A DNA stretch of 40,669 bases from Alphaproteobacteria bacterium (GTDB lineage: Bacteria; Pseudomonadota; Alphaproteobacteria; Micavibrionales; Micavibrionaceae), in NCBI GenBank assembly GCA_022763065.1, contig JALEGH010000064.1:1-40669 (forward strand). Reading direction: 5' to 3'. The position numbers were made by a program, and so were the translations under genes. Shown here piece by piece: positions 34,223 to 40,669 of the stretch; the stretch's first letter is position 1; the number at the start of each line of letters is the position of its first letter. Below the pieces are notes generated by a model, which was not told the DNA's origin, did no database searches, and saw only the letters and a program-made list of their open reading frames with translations.

Positions 34223-34430
34223 TTATTACCGTTACTAGATAAAATCCAAGGGCTTTAGCCCATTTAAATAATAGAGTGGAATGAAAAACCTTTTTCGTTT
34301 CTTCATATCTTTTAATGGTACTCTCGCTTACCCCCGACCTTTCTGAAACACACCTGATAGACAAATCTTGTCTTTTTCTCTCTTCAATAAGTGTATTAAC
34401 TAAATTTTCTACGGTTTCATCGTATGTCAT
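34209..34430 (-). CDS. XRE-type helix-turn-helix regulator
   Basis: A 73-residue protein with a Cro/C1-type fold: LIEERKRQDLSIRCVSERSG then VSESTIKRYEET and a final FKWAKALGFYLV helix. It overlaps the next XRE-type gene by 14 bp and starts 3 bp after the primase/helicase stop, so it belongs to the same operon. A regulator of the element is the best guess. Confidence 0.75.
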   Translation of the reverse strand: MTYDETVENLVNTLIEERKRQDLSIRCVSERSGVSESTIKRYEETKKVFHSTLLFKWAKALGFYLVTVINDPS

Positions 34431-34433
34431 AAA

Positions 34434-36617
34434 TCATTCTCCAAAACTTTTTAAAGTTTGTTCTGCCCAATCTTCAATCTCTTTTTTGTCGGACGAAGTG
34501 TACGGCTGTACGGATAGGATTTCTTGCCGTACATTATCCGTACAAGCTGTGTTTATTGCTGGATAAGGCTTGTCATTGTTTCTGTACGGCTGTACGGATA
34601 GATTGGAAGAGGGGCTATCTGGTATATATCTTTCAAACGCCTCTGCAAAATCTAGTTGGTTATAACCTTTTCTCCTTTTTCCAAAGCTGTCAGTGATATT
34701 CGTTGGTGAAATTCCAAAAGGTTTTAACTTATTTGAAAGTTGTCTAGCGCTCAGAGGCTTGCCTCTATTCCATTCCATCCAGGGTCTTTCTTCTATTTCT
34801 ACCAAGTAATAGAGTAAATCAGATGTAGATATTTGACTTTGATTTCTTTCTTCCAAGATTAACCTAATGTCAGTCAACAGCATTTCACCTGCGCTTCCTT
34901 CGTCTTCATCATCTTTATAAGCCAAAGCAAGTGAAGCTTTTCTTGCCAAATCAGAGCACTCGCTACCTATACAATCAGCTATGGCAAACAAAGGCCTCCA
35001 GTTGTCGGTTGCTCTATCATTTAGCTCTTTGGGAGTTTTAGGCTCTGCTTCTGAAAATGCATCAAAGTGATCATATATCCATCGGACTATTTTCCGCCTT
35101 AGGATTTCAAAGTATTTTTCTGTTTTGTGGATGACAAAACGTTCTACCATCTCATCTGGTTTTTTACGCCGCATTTGGATAAGGATCGATCTGTCAACAA
35201 TTGTATCAGCAGGTTTTCCTATCATTCCAATTATTGTAGCAGCCCAGGTGCTAAACTGTTTTGGTTCGTGGTTATCTCCCATAAGGCGAATAACGTAAGC
35301 AGCACTTTTCCTATGGCCAGAATTGATAATTCCTGTCATCTCACTATCAGCTTTTAAAAATGTGTCAGCTTCATCTATAATTAAGGTAGGATTAACAGCT
35401 TCGATGGTCCTATATACGGCTGCCGGTGAAATATTAGAAGCGGGCAAAGGTTTACAAACTAAACCAATAAGAACATCAATGAGGGTTGTTTTTCCGCAGC
35501 GTTTTTCAGGGCTATATATGAGTAGTTTTGGAGCTATGTTGTTGGCATTTATACAATAACTAAACAGCGCCCAAAGCGCTAAAACTTCAGCTTGGTAATC
35601 AGATAGGATTAAATAAGTTTTGAATATAGTTACAAGTTCGTCAAAGAGTTCCACACCATTTACAGGTTCTTCCCAAGGTTCTGCAACTTCGAAATTAAGG
35701 CTATTTTTCTCTTTCGTTTCTTTTTTATGTACCATTGGTTTGTGTGCTTTATTTATGATTGTTTTGACAGATTCAGGTCCCTCTGAATTGTAGAGGTCGT
35801 TAAAATCAGTGATTTCAGCGCTTTTATTAATAGTTGCTAAATATCCATTAACAGCCTTAGCTGCTTTTTTAGCCTTATCTTCTCCGACTCCGTGAGAATC
35901 GTTGTCTGCACATAGTATAATTTTTGAGTTGGGGAATTTTTCTCTCAAGGTCTTAGCAACAGATTTCATATTACCACTATCAAAGGAAATGGCTGTATAA
36001 GCCCCTGTGGACTCGTGAATACTTGCTGCGGTGGCATATCCTTCCGCAATACAAATGATGTCTGTATGACTCCCTATGGCGAAATAGGCCCCCTTTTTCT
36101 TACCTCCCGATAAAAAGCGTTTATTGCCACTGACATCTATAAATTGAAGGCTGTGAATTTCTCCCTGTGCGTCTAATAGGGGGATAACTAATCTGTTGTT
36201 GCTAACCTTTAATCCATAGTTTTTAACCCTTTTTTTGATTAAATAAGGATGATTGTCAGCATAGGAAGAAGAGTTAGACCATATAGATTGTGCTTTAGAC
36301 TTAGCCTGCTTGTTTATGTTTGCTCGTTCAATCTCATCTAGTTTTTTTGCCTCTTCTATTTTTTGGCTGAGTTTAATTTTTTCGGCTTTGGTTAGGCTTC
36401 TATTTGATTTTTCACACCAGTTTTGTTTGATGTCTCTTTTCCAGCACCCGAATGCGCCTGCTGAAATTTCACCGCTAAAAAGAATATACCATCCGTTTTT
36501 GCTTCCTGCCTTATCTCCTTCAACTTGAAATCGATGGAGTTTTCCATCTGGAATAATCTTATCTTTGGTGCTAATGCCTGTCTCTGATAAAGCTTTTAAG
36601 AAGCTATTTTCTAGCAT
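34434..36617 (-). CDS. TOPRIM-primase/DUF3631-type helicase
   Basis: A 727-residue replication protein. An N-terminal DNA-binding part (residues about 25-75) precedes a TOPRIM domain (about 186-275) with IAEGYATAAS and the acidic ADNDSHG. Then comes an AAA-like/DUF3631 helicase domain with Walker A SPEKRCGKTT (369-378) and Walker B TLIIDEADTF (411-420). Proteins of this design start replication of satellites and integrative elements, as P4 alpha does. Two identical 19-bp repeats near the 3' end encode SVQPY twice (residues about 673-700) and are part of a six-copy TGTACGG array. It is followed by the two XRE-type genes. Confidence 0.85.
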   Translation of the reverse strand: MLENSFLKALSETGISTKDKIIPDGKLHRFQVEGDKAGSKNGWYILFSGEISAGAFGCWKRDIKQNWCEKSNRSLTKAEKIKLSQKIEEAKKLDEIERANINKQAKSKAQSIWSNSSSYADNHPYLIKKRVKNYGLKVSNNRLVIPLLDAQGEIHSLQFIDVSGNKRFLSGGKKKGAYFAIGSHTDIICIAEGYATAASIHESTGAYTAISFDSGNMKSVAKTLREKFPNSKIILCADNDSHGVGEDKAKKAAKAVNGYLATINKSAEITDFNDLYNSEGPESVKTIINKAHKPMVHKKETKEKNSLNFEVAEPWEEPVNGVELFDELVTIFKTYLILSDYQAEVLALWALFSYCINANNIAPKLLIYSPEKRCGKTTLIDVLIGLVCKPLPASNISPAAVYRTIEAVNPTLIIDEADTFLKADSEMTGIINSGHRKSAAYVIRLMGDNHEPKQFSTWAATIIGMIGKPADTIVDRSILIQMRRKKPDEMVERFVIHKTEKYFEILRRKIVRWIYDHFDAFSEAEPKTPKELNDRATDNWRPLFAIADCIGSECSDLARKASLALAYKDDEDEGSAGEMLLTDIRLILEERNQSQISTSDLLYYLVEIEERPWMEWNRGKPLSARQLSNKLKPFGISPTNITDSFGKRRKGYNQLDFAEAFERYIPDSPSSNLSVQPYRNNDKPYPAINTACTDNVRQEILSVQPYTSSDKKEIEDWAEQTLKSFGE
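34499..34601. repeat. Six TGTACGG motifs (++--++), iteron-like array
   Basis: TGTACGG occurs at 34499, 34507, 34583 and 34591 in forward orientation. It occurs at 34527 and 34538 as CCGTACA in reverse. The outer pairs form two identical 19-bp copies (34499-34517, 34583-34601). The whole array lies in the 3' coding part of the primase/helicase. Such clusters mark replication origins or regulator operators. Confidence 0.7.
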
Positions 36618-37036
36618 ACTTGATTCCTGCTAACTGAGTGTAAATCAAGCGTGAGCAGTATATCTATATATTCCCCTAATGTGAAAGTTCCTTGTTGATA
36701 GCCAAGGTCAATAAGGTCTTTTTGGCGCTTTTGGGTTAAGGTAGGTGTGTGAACTTTACTATTGATTGAATTAAACCATTCAATAGTGGTTTTCATATCC
36801 ATACCCCTGTCAAATAGAGCTATAGTTATTGTATCAAATCCCGTATAGTTTCCATCCGGACCTTGCTTATACCAATCTGCGCAATCTGCCCCTAGGGAGC
36901 ATTGACAGTTTTTTCTGATTGTATGCGCTTCTTGTGATTGGTCATCAATGTCAACAAAATGAATATTGTACGGTTTGCCATTTTCATCAAGATTCCAAAG
37001 GACTTGGGTTTTTTGTGGGTAGAGCTTTTTAGTCAT
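36611..37036 (-). CDS. Hypothetical protein of the element
   Basis: About 141 residues from ATG 37036 (GGAGG 8 bases upstream); the frame is open to 37084. It has a Cys-rich middle (NCQCSLGADCADWY, four Cys) that could bind zinc, and helical ends. It sits between the AlpA-like gene (8-bp overlap) and the primase, overlapping the latter by 7 bp. Proteins at this position in such elements are often of unknown function. I do not recognise it. Confidence 0.6.
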   Translation of the reverse strand: MTKKLYPQKTQVLWNLDENGKPYNIHFVDIDDQSQEAHTIRKNCQCSLGADCADWYKQGPDGNYTGFDTITIALFDRGMDMKTTIEWFNSINSKVHTPTLTQKRQKDLIDLGYQQGTFTLGEYIDILLTLDLHSVSRNQVC

Positions 37037-37232
37037 TGCCAAAATCCTCCATATTACGAGATGGATATGTCGGAAGATCAGCAAGAAATTGCTCTAAGTC
37101 TTTTCTTAATATAATGGTTTTTCGACCAAATTTTTTGGCAGGAAGTTTTCCTGAGTTTATCACCTGGTAGAGTTTAGTTAGCCCAAAAGGCACAAAATCA
37201 ATTGTCTCCTGGATTGTATATGCTGGTTTCAT
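37029..37232 (-). CDS. AlpA-like/excisionase-type DNA-binding protein
   Basis: A 67-residue protein with a winged-helix pattern of the AlpA/helix-turn-helix-17 type: YTIQETIDFVPFGLTKLYQVI, GKLPAKKFGRKTIILRKDLEQFL. These act as excisionase partners or transcription activators of integrase genes in P4-type elements. AGGAGG lies 6 bases upstream of its ATG. The stop overlaps the next gene. A CACGTG repeat pair precedes it. Confidence 0.8.
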   Translation of the reverse strand: MKPAYTIQETIDFVPFGLTKLYQVINSGKLPAKKFGRKTIILRKDLEQFLADLPTYPSRNMEDFGND

Positions 37233-37260
37233 AATAACCTCCTATGGTTTCATAGTTTTT

Positions 37261-37276
37261 CACGTGAAGTCACGTG
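37261..37276. promoter_or_regulatory. Double CACGTG operator candidate
   Basis: CACGTG at 37261-37266 and 37271-37276, 10 bp apart (one helical turn), each preceded by T in plus orientation (TCACGTG). They lie 29-44 bp before the AlpA-like ATG. A small CTATG/CATAG hairpin follows just before the ribosome binding site. Confidence 0.5.
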
Positions 37277-37370
37277 CCATAAGGGCTATTAAAGCATAGA
37301 ATATTTTCTCAAAAAGATTACTGAATCAGACTAATTGACACGAAACTGGTGGGAATACAGTCTGGATTTA

Positions 37371-38129
37371 TTATCCGGCGGGCTTACTTTTGTTATTAAT
37401 TTTTTCAATTGAACTTAACCAAATATTTTGAAGGTCTTCTTGTGGTATTTTGGGATAAGATTGTGTTCCCCAACTTTTATAATCACCGTAAGAGAATTCT
37501 TTTTCGGATAGAATACCGTTTACAAACTCAAGAAAGTGGTCTGCGAACCGGTAGGATACTTCATAGTTTTTAAAGTAATGCCCTCTTGGATACCCGTTAT
37601 TTTCTTGCATAAAAACAATTGTATCTTTTGTCAGTTCTTTATACAGCTCTGCTAAATTATCAAAAAGCCCTTGTGTTGCCGGATATGATCTTCTTCCTTT
37701 TTGCCGCTCTAGTAAAGAAATAGTGCATTCAATTTCTCCTTCTAATTCTTCCGGAGTAATAGATTGCGGTCTAGGTAAGCAGCTATAAATAAGCTTCATA
37801 AGTCTTTCATCCTCAAGACATACTTTTGGATTATTCACCATACCTCGTGATTTTTTTAAAAATGCTATATCTGACTGCCTCGCGGCCCTAGATGAAATAA
37901 GTTTGTTTTTCCGCCGAACTTTTTGATCATTTTTGTACTGTTTGTGTGCATCGCATATGACATCATCAATAAAAAACCACACTTGAGAATCGGATATTAA
38001 GCTTAGAGAGTCAGGATTTTCTTTTTTTCCAACAATTTTTGCCAACTCTTCAGCTAGCTTGAGACTGAAAATGCGATATTCTTTCTTTTCGCGGCCCGCG
38101 GATTCTATAAGTCTCTCTCTATTTCGCAT
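37371..38129 (-). CDS. Hypothetical protein of the element, 252 residues
   Basis: Soluble, charged, mostly helical protein. Features are an N-terminal basic helix (RNRERLIESAGREKKEYRIF), a middle with Arg-rich RRKNKLISSRAARQ, and a C-terminal aromatic part (SYRFADHFLEFV, KSWGTQSYPKIP). No catalytic motif or domain recognised. It follows the integrase by 3 bp in the same direction and so may be co-expressed with it. Confidence 0.6.
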   Translation of the reverse strand: MRNRERLIESAGREKKEYRIFSLKLAEELAKIVGKKENPDSLSLISDSQVWFFIDDVICDAHKQYKNDQKVRRKNKLISSRAARQSDIAFLKKSRGMVNNPKVCLEDERLMKLIYSCLPRPQSITPEELEGEIECTISLLERQKGRRSYPATQGLFDNLAELYKELTKDTIVFMQENNGYPRGHYFKNYEVSYRFADHFLEFVNGILSEKEFSYGDYKSWGTQSYPKIPQEDLQNIWLSSIEKINNKSKPAG

Positions 38130-38132
38130 ATT

Positions 38133-39359
38133 TTAACCAAACTGACCAACTATGACTTTGCCGTTCGTTTGAAGACTATCTAAATAGTCAGCCCATATTT
38201 GCATCATTTTTGTTCGCTCTTCAATGAATTGTGTTCTGTCATATGCTTCTCCCAATGGTCCAGAAGCTTTGTGCGCAAGTTGGCGTTCGATAATTTCGCT
38301 GTCAAATTTTAACTTTTCTCGTATTGTTGTTCTGGCTAAAGCCCTGAAGCCGTGGGCGACAAGAACATTGCCAAATCCCAGCAGTTTGATAGCCTTATTT
38401 ACTGTTCCATCACTCATTGGCCTCTTTAAGCTTATTTGGGAAGGGAAAACCCACTCAGTTTTCAAGTAACCAATTTCTTCTTTTTGCTCTTTGAATATTT
38501 GTAAAGCTTGTCTGGATAAAGGAACAATATGATCTTTTCGCATTTTCATTCGTTCTGCTGGAATACGCCATATAGATTCTTCTAGACTCACTTCTTCCCA
38601 TCTGGCCATTCTAATTTCTATGGGACGGCAAAACGTATAAAGAGATAACCAAGTAGCTCGTATGGTCCTATCATAGAGGTTAGCCTCATTTCTGTTTAGA
38701 GCGCTTAAGAGTTCCGGTATTTGTTCTGGCTCTAGAGTTCTAAAATGTTTTGTTTTCCGTGTTTTTAAAGCCCCCTTTAGGTCTACTGAAGGGTCTCTTT
38801 TGCACTTCCCAGTTTGAACACCGTATCTAAATACTTGTCCACATATTTGTTTGGCTCTTCCCGCGATATCAAAAGCGCCCCTTTTCTCAATTTTGCGTAA
38901 GCATTCTAACAATTCAGGAGGCTCTATTTCTGCTACTGGTCTATTGCCTATGTAAGGAAATATATTCATTTCCAAGCATCTATTAACCTTTTGAGCGTAT
39001 CCTCTTGTCCATCTATCAACTTGGTTGTTGTGCCATTCTTTTGCTACTGCCTTGAATGTGTTTTGTGCATTCTTTATCGCATTCAGCTTTACTTCTTGTT
39101 TGTGAAGCATTGGGTCTTGGGGTGGGTGCTTTAAGAGAAGTTTTCTGGCTTTTTCTCTGGTTTCTCTAGCCTCTGCCAAACTTATTGTGGGATATGGTCC
39201 AATGGCTAATAGTTTTTCTTTGCCCAAAAACCGGTATTTAAAGCGCCATAATTTTGATCCGTTTGGCTTTGTAAGCAAGTAAAGCCCTCCCCCATCAAAT
39301 ATTTTGTAGGGTTTTTCTCTTGGCTTTGCATTTTTGCAAGCGGTGTCTGTAAGTTTCAT
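38133..39359 (-). CDS. P4-type tyrosine integrase
   Basis: A 408-residue site-specific recombinase with an N-terminal arm-binding domain (DUF4102; DGGGLYLLTKPNGSKLWRFKYR), a core-binding region, and the catalytic domain. The catalytic residues are an Arg in TFCRPIEIRMARW, Lys/His in HIVPLS, HGFRALART (His-x-x-Arg), His in ERQLAHK and the nucleophile Tyr in AYDRT. It is next to the tRNA-Ala gene, its likely attB, as usual for this family. TACCCC repeats lie just upstream of its start. Confidence 0.96.
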   Translation of the reverse strand: MKLTDTACKNAKPREKPYKIFDGGGLYLLTKPNGSKLWRFKYRFLGKEKLLAIGPYPTISLAEARETREKARKLLLKHPPQDPMLHKQEVKLNAIKNAQNTFKAVAKEWHNNQVDRWTRGYAQKVNRCLEMNIFPYIGNRPVAEIEPPELLECLRKIEKRGAFDIAGRAKQICGQVFRYGVQTGKCKRDPSVDLKGALKTRKTKHFRTLEPEQIPELLSALNRNEANLYDRTIRATWLSLYTFCRPIEIRMARWEEVSLEESIWRIPAERMKMRKDHIVPLSRQALQIFKEQKEEIGYLKTEWVFPSQISLKRPMSDGTVNKAIKLLGFGNVLVAHGFRALARTTIREKLKFDSEIIERQLAHKASGPLGEAYDRTQFIEERTKMMQIWADYLDSLQTNGKVIVGQFG

Positions 39360-39360
39360 T

Positions 39361-39402
39361 GATACCCCCAGAAATTAGACAGTACCCCTGAAAAGTACCC
39401 CT
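39361..39402. repeat. Arm-type integrase repeats, right end
   Basis: GATACCCCC (39361-39369), AGTACCCCT (39381-39389) and AGTACCCCT (39394-39402), three copies immediately before the integrase ATG. They resemble the two copies at 32396-32416 at the other end of the element. Confidence 0.6.
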
Positions 39403-39525
39403 AAATTTTCCGGCTGTAAACAATCTAATATGAAAGAAAGTGCAAGAGTGTGATATCAAAACCCTTTCTTTACAAGGGTTTTGAGGTTGTTAACGAAGGT
39501 GGGTAAAAGTTGGTGATAGTGAAGG

Positions 39526-39601
39526 TGGTGGAGCCGAACGGGATCGAACCGTCGACCTCTTCGCTGCCAGCGAAGCGCTCTCCCAGCTGAGCTACGGCCC
39601 C
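39526..39601 (-). tRNA. tRNA-Ala (anticodon GGC)
   Basis: The minus strand folds as a complete tRNA of 76 bases with encoded CCA: acceptor GGGGCCG/CGGCTCC, D arm GCTC...GAGC, anticodon stem CTTCG/CGAAG with loop CTGGCAG, and T arm GACGG/CCGTT. Anticodon GGC reads Ala, and G3-U70, the alanine identity pair, is present. Its last 21 bases are the att core used by the element, which has restored the 3' end. Confidence 0.97.
39529..39549. repeat. attL core in tRNA 3' end
   Basis: The 21 bases from the CCA side through the T arm match the left repeat at 32324-32344 except at two positions (39532 A versus G, and 39542 G versus A). Confidence 0.8.
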
Positions 39602-39663
39602 ATAACAATGTTGAATTGATAGAGGGATTGGCATTTTTTTTCAAGTTTTAAATCACTCGTAAC

Positions 39664-39692
39664 AAAAAAGGCCCTGTTTTCAAGGGCCTTTT
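39664..39692. terminator. Terminator of mscL
   Basis: AAGGCCCT (39668-39675) pairs with AGGGCCTT (39683-39690), with A/T tracts on both sides. On the minus strand the stem is followed by T6, a good rho-independent signal for mscL. Confidence 0.8.
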
Positions 39693-39716
39693 GGTGTTTT
39701 TTGGGCGGCCAACAGC

Positions 39717-40121
39717 TTATTTTTTCAAAAGGTCACGGATTTCCGTTAAAAGCTTGATATCTGCCGCAGGCGCGGAGGGTTTTTCCGCTTCTTTTTTCTT
39801 AAGATTATTAATTTGCTTAACCAGCATGAAAATAACGAAAGCAACAATCAAGAAATTGATAACGGCATTGATAAACAAGCCGTATTTTATGACGGTTGCG
39901 CCTGCCTCTTCGGCTTCGGCCAGTGTTGCATAGGTTGCGCCATCAAGGGCAACAAAGAGACTTGAAAAATCAATGCCGGCCGTCACAACACCGATAACAG
40001 GCATGATCACATCACCGACCATTGAGTTTACAATGGCGGTAAATGCAGCACCAATAATAATACCAACAGCCATGTCCATAACATTTCCGCGGGCGATAAA
40101 ATTCTTGAATTCATTAAACAT
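39717..40121 (-). CDS. mscL: Large-conductance mechanosensitive channel
   Basis: Inner-membrane channel that opens on osmotic down-shock. The 134-residue protein has the N-terminal helix [21 protein letters not shown]1 with [22 protein letters not shown] (shown in part), a periplasmic loop, TM2 ([17 protein letters not shown]), and a charged C-terminal helix ([11 protein letters not shown]). The start ATG 40121 has AAGG 9 bases upstream; a longer frame to 40205 is unsupported. Confidence 0.96.
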   Translation of the reverse strand: MFNEFKNFIARGNVMDMAVGIIIGAAFTAIVNSMVGDVIMPVIGVVTAGIDFSSLFVALDGATYATLAEAEEAGATVIKYGLFINAVINFLIVAFVIFMLVKQINNLKKKEAEKPSAPAADIKLLTEIRDLLKK

Positions 40122-40244
40122 CAAAATATCCTTCTTACTAATTGATTGAACGTTGTTTGTTTCAAAACTAACGCGCAAGTATAGTGAAGATGAGTACTCG
40201 GTCAAGCAAAGCTTAGGATCTGACTCTAGCCAGAAAGGGAGAAG

Positions 40245-40669
40245 CTATTTTTTCTTCCACCCCTGAAGTTTGCGGTAAATGGTTGAAGGGGCAATATCCA
40301 ATATTGCGGCGGCTTGTACGATATTTCCGTTACAAAATTCGATCATATGCTCAATGGCATTTTTTTCAATTTGCCACAAGGGAATCGACATGACAGGCAC
40401 TGGAGAATGCTCTTGGTCGTTTACAATATCAGATGTTTCAAATGAATGGAGCGTTTCAGGAAGCATATCGGTGGTAATATATTTGCCGTGATTGAGTGTG
40501 ACAATCTGGCTTAAAATATTTTGAAGTTCGCGTATATTTCCCGGCCAGTGATAATTGCTCAAAATATTTTGTGTATTATCCGTCAAGCCGATAAATTTTT
40601 TACCAAAATCCTGATTATATTCGTGAAGGTAATGATGAATGAGGCTCATGATATCGCCTTGCCGTTTGC
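40245..40669 (-). CDS. Sigma-54-dependent regulator, C-terminal part
   Basis: Gene truncated by the right window edge. The visible 141 residues are the end of an AAA+ domain (RQGDI..., then GKKFIGLTD and HWPGNIRELQNIL, the conserved GNIREL) and a Fis-type helix-turn-helix (AIEHMIEFCNGNIVQAAAILDIAPSTIYRKLQGW). These are activators of sigma-54 promoters, often response regulators. The frame is open past ATG 40649 to the edge, so the true start is outside the window. Confidence 0.92.
   Translation of the reverse strand, partial: KRQGDIMSLIHHYLHEYNQDFGKKFIGLTDNTQNILSNYHWPGNIRELQNILSQIVTLNHGKYITTDMLPETLHSFETSDIVNDQEHSPVPVMSIPLWQIEKNAIEHMIEFCNGNIVQAAAILDIAPSTIYRKLQGWKKK

Larger units (their letters stand above)
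32324..39549. mobile_element. Integrated element of about 7.2 kb in tRNA-Ala, P4-type integrase
   Basis: The element is bounded by a 21-bp imperfect repeat (19 of 21 identical): 32324-32344 on the left, and 39529-39549 within the 3' end of tRNA-Ala on the right. It carries an integrase beside the tRNA, an AlpA-like regulator, a TOPRIM-primase/helicase, two XRE-type regulators and small unknown genes. Its base composition is visibly AT-rich compared with the flanks. No phage structural or conjugation genes are seen. It resembles phage-satellite or small integrative elements that replicate after excision. Confidence 0.85.

Overview
The window looks like chromosomal DNA of a Gram-negative alphaproteobacterium with moderate GC content. 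The gene for a FYDLN-acid (TIGR02300) protein, a family I know from Alphaproteobacteria, is the best lineage marker. A perfect TTAA-N7-TTAAC (CtrA-like) site, the meso-DAP lysine genes dapD and dapE, and the free-living gene set agree with this. I cannot name the species. A relative of Micavibrio or Rhodospirillales would fit, but that is a guess.

Layout. 1-564: 5' part of a membrane-anchored pilin-like gene that runs off the left edge. 601-5059: rmuC, def, fmt, a DMT transporter and truA, tightly packed or overlapping on the plus strand. 5360-6505: dapE (minus). 6776-8210: phoH-like and SCO1-like genes. 8207-11470 (minus): SCP2 protein, panC, acyl-CoA dehydrogenase and a small basic protein. 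11594-13591: an M32-carboxypeptidase-like protein whose metal site is lost, then a proline-rich lipoprotein. 13648-17927 (minus): a beta-oxidation operon, thiolase then a FadN-type bifunctional enzyme, with a HEPN/Abi-like gene and a strong hairpin inserted between them. 18152-19434: TIGR02300 gene and prmA. 19443-21959: three unrecognised genes and a cytochrome b561. 21963-23828 (minus): hybrid histidine kinase. 23946-27159 (minus): glmU-glmS, supplying UDP-GlcNAc. 27246-29064 (minus): FemAB/GNAT-like protein and DUF3108 protein, overlapping by 83 bp. 29190-30017: dapD. 30043-32124 (minus): secreted RTX protein with a LamG-like insert.

32324-39549 is an integrated genetic element of about 7.2 kb in the 3' end of tRNA-Ala(GGC). 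It has a P4-type tyrosine integrase next to the tRNA, an AlpA-like regulator, a TOPRIM-primase/helicase, two small XRE-type regulators, several unknown small genes and a HEPN-like cargo gene with a palindromic operator. It is bounded by 21-bp imperfect att repeats and by TACCCC arm-type repeats at both ends. Six TGTACGG motifs (two forward, two reverse, two forward) lie within 100 bp at the 3' end of the primase gene and look like origin iterons or an operator array. The whole resembles a minimal self-replicating satellite or integrative element; I see no capsid, packaging or conjugation genes.

39526-40669: tRNA-Ala, mscL and the C-terminal part of a sigma-54-dependent regulator running off the right edge.

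The observations I rate highest are the TGTACGG cluster in the element, the HEPN gene nested in the beta-oxidation operon, the inactive M32 homologue, and two genes (prmA and the hybrid kinase) whose coding sequence extends upstream of any ATG/GTG/TTG, implying AUU and AUA starts.
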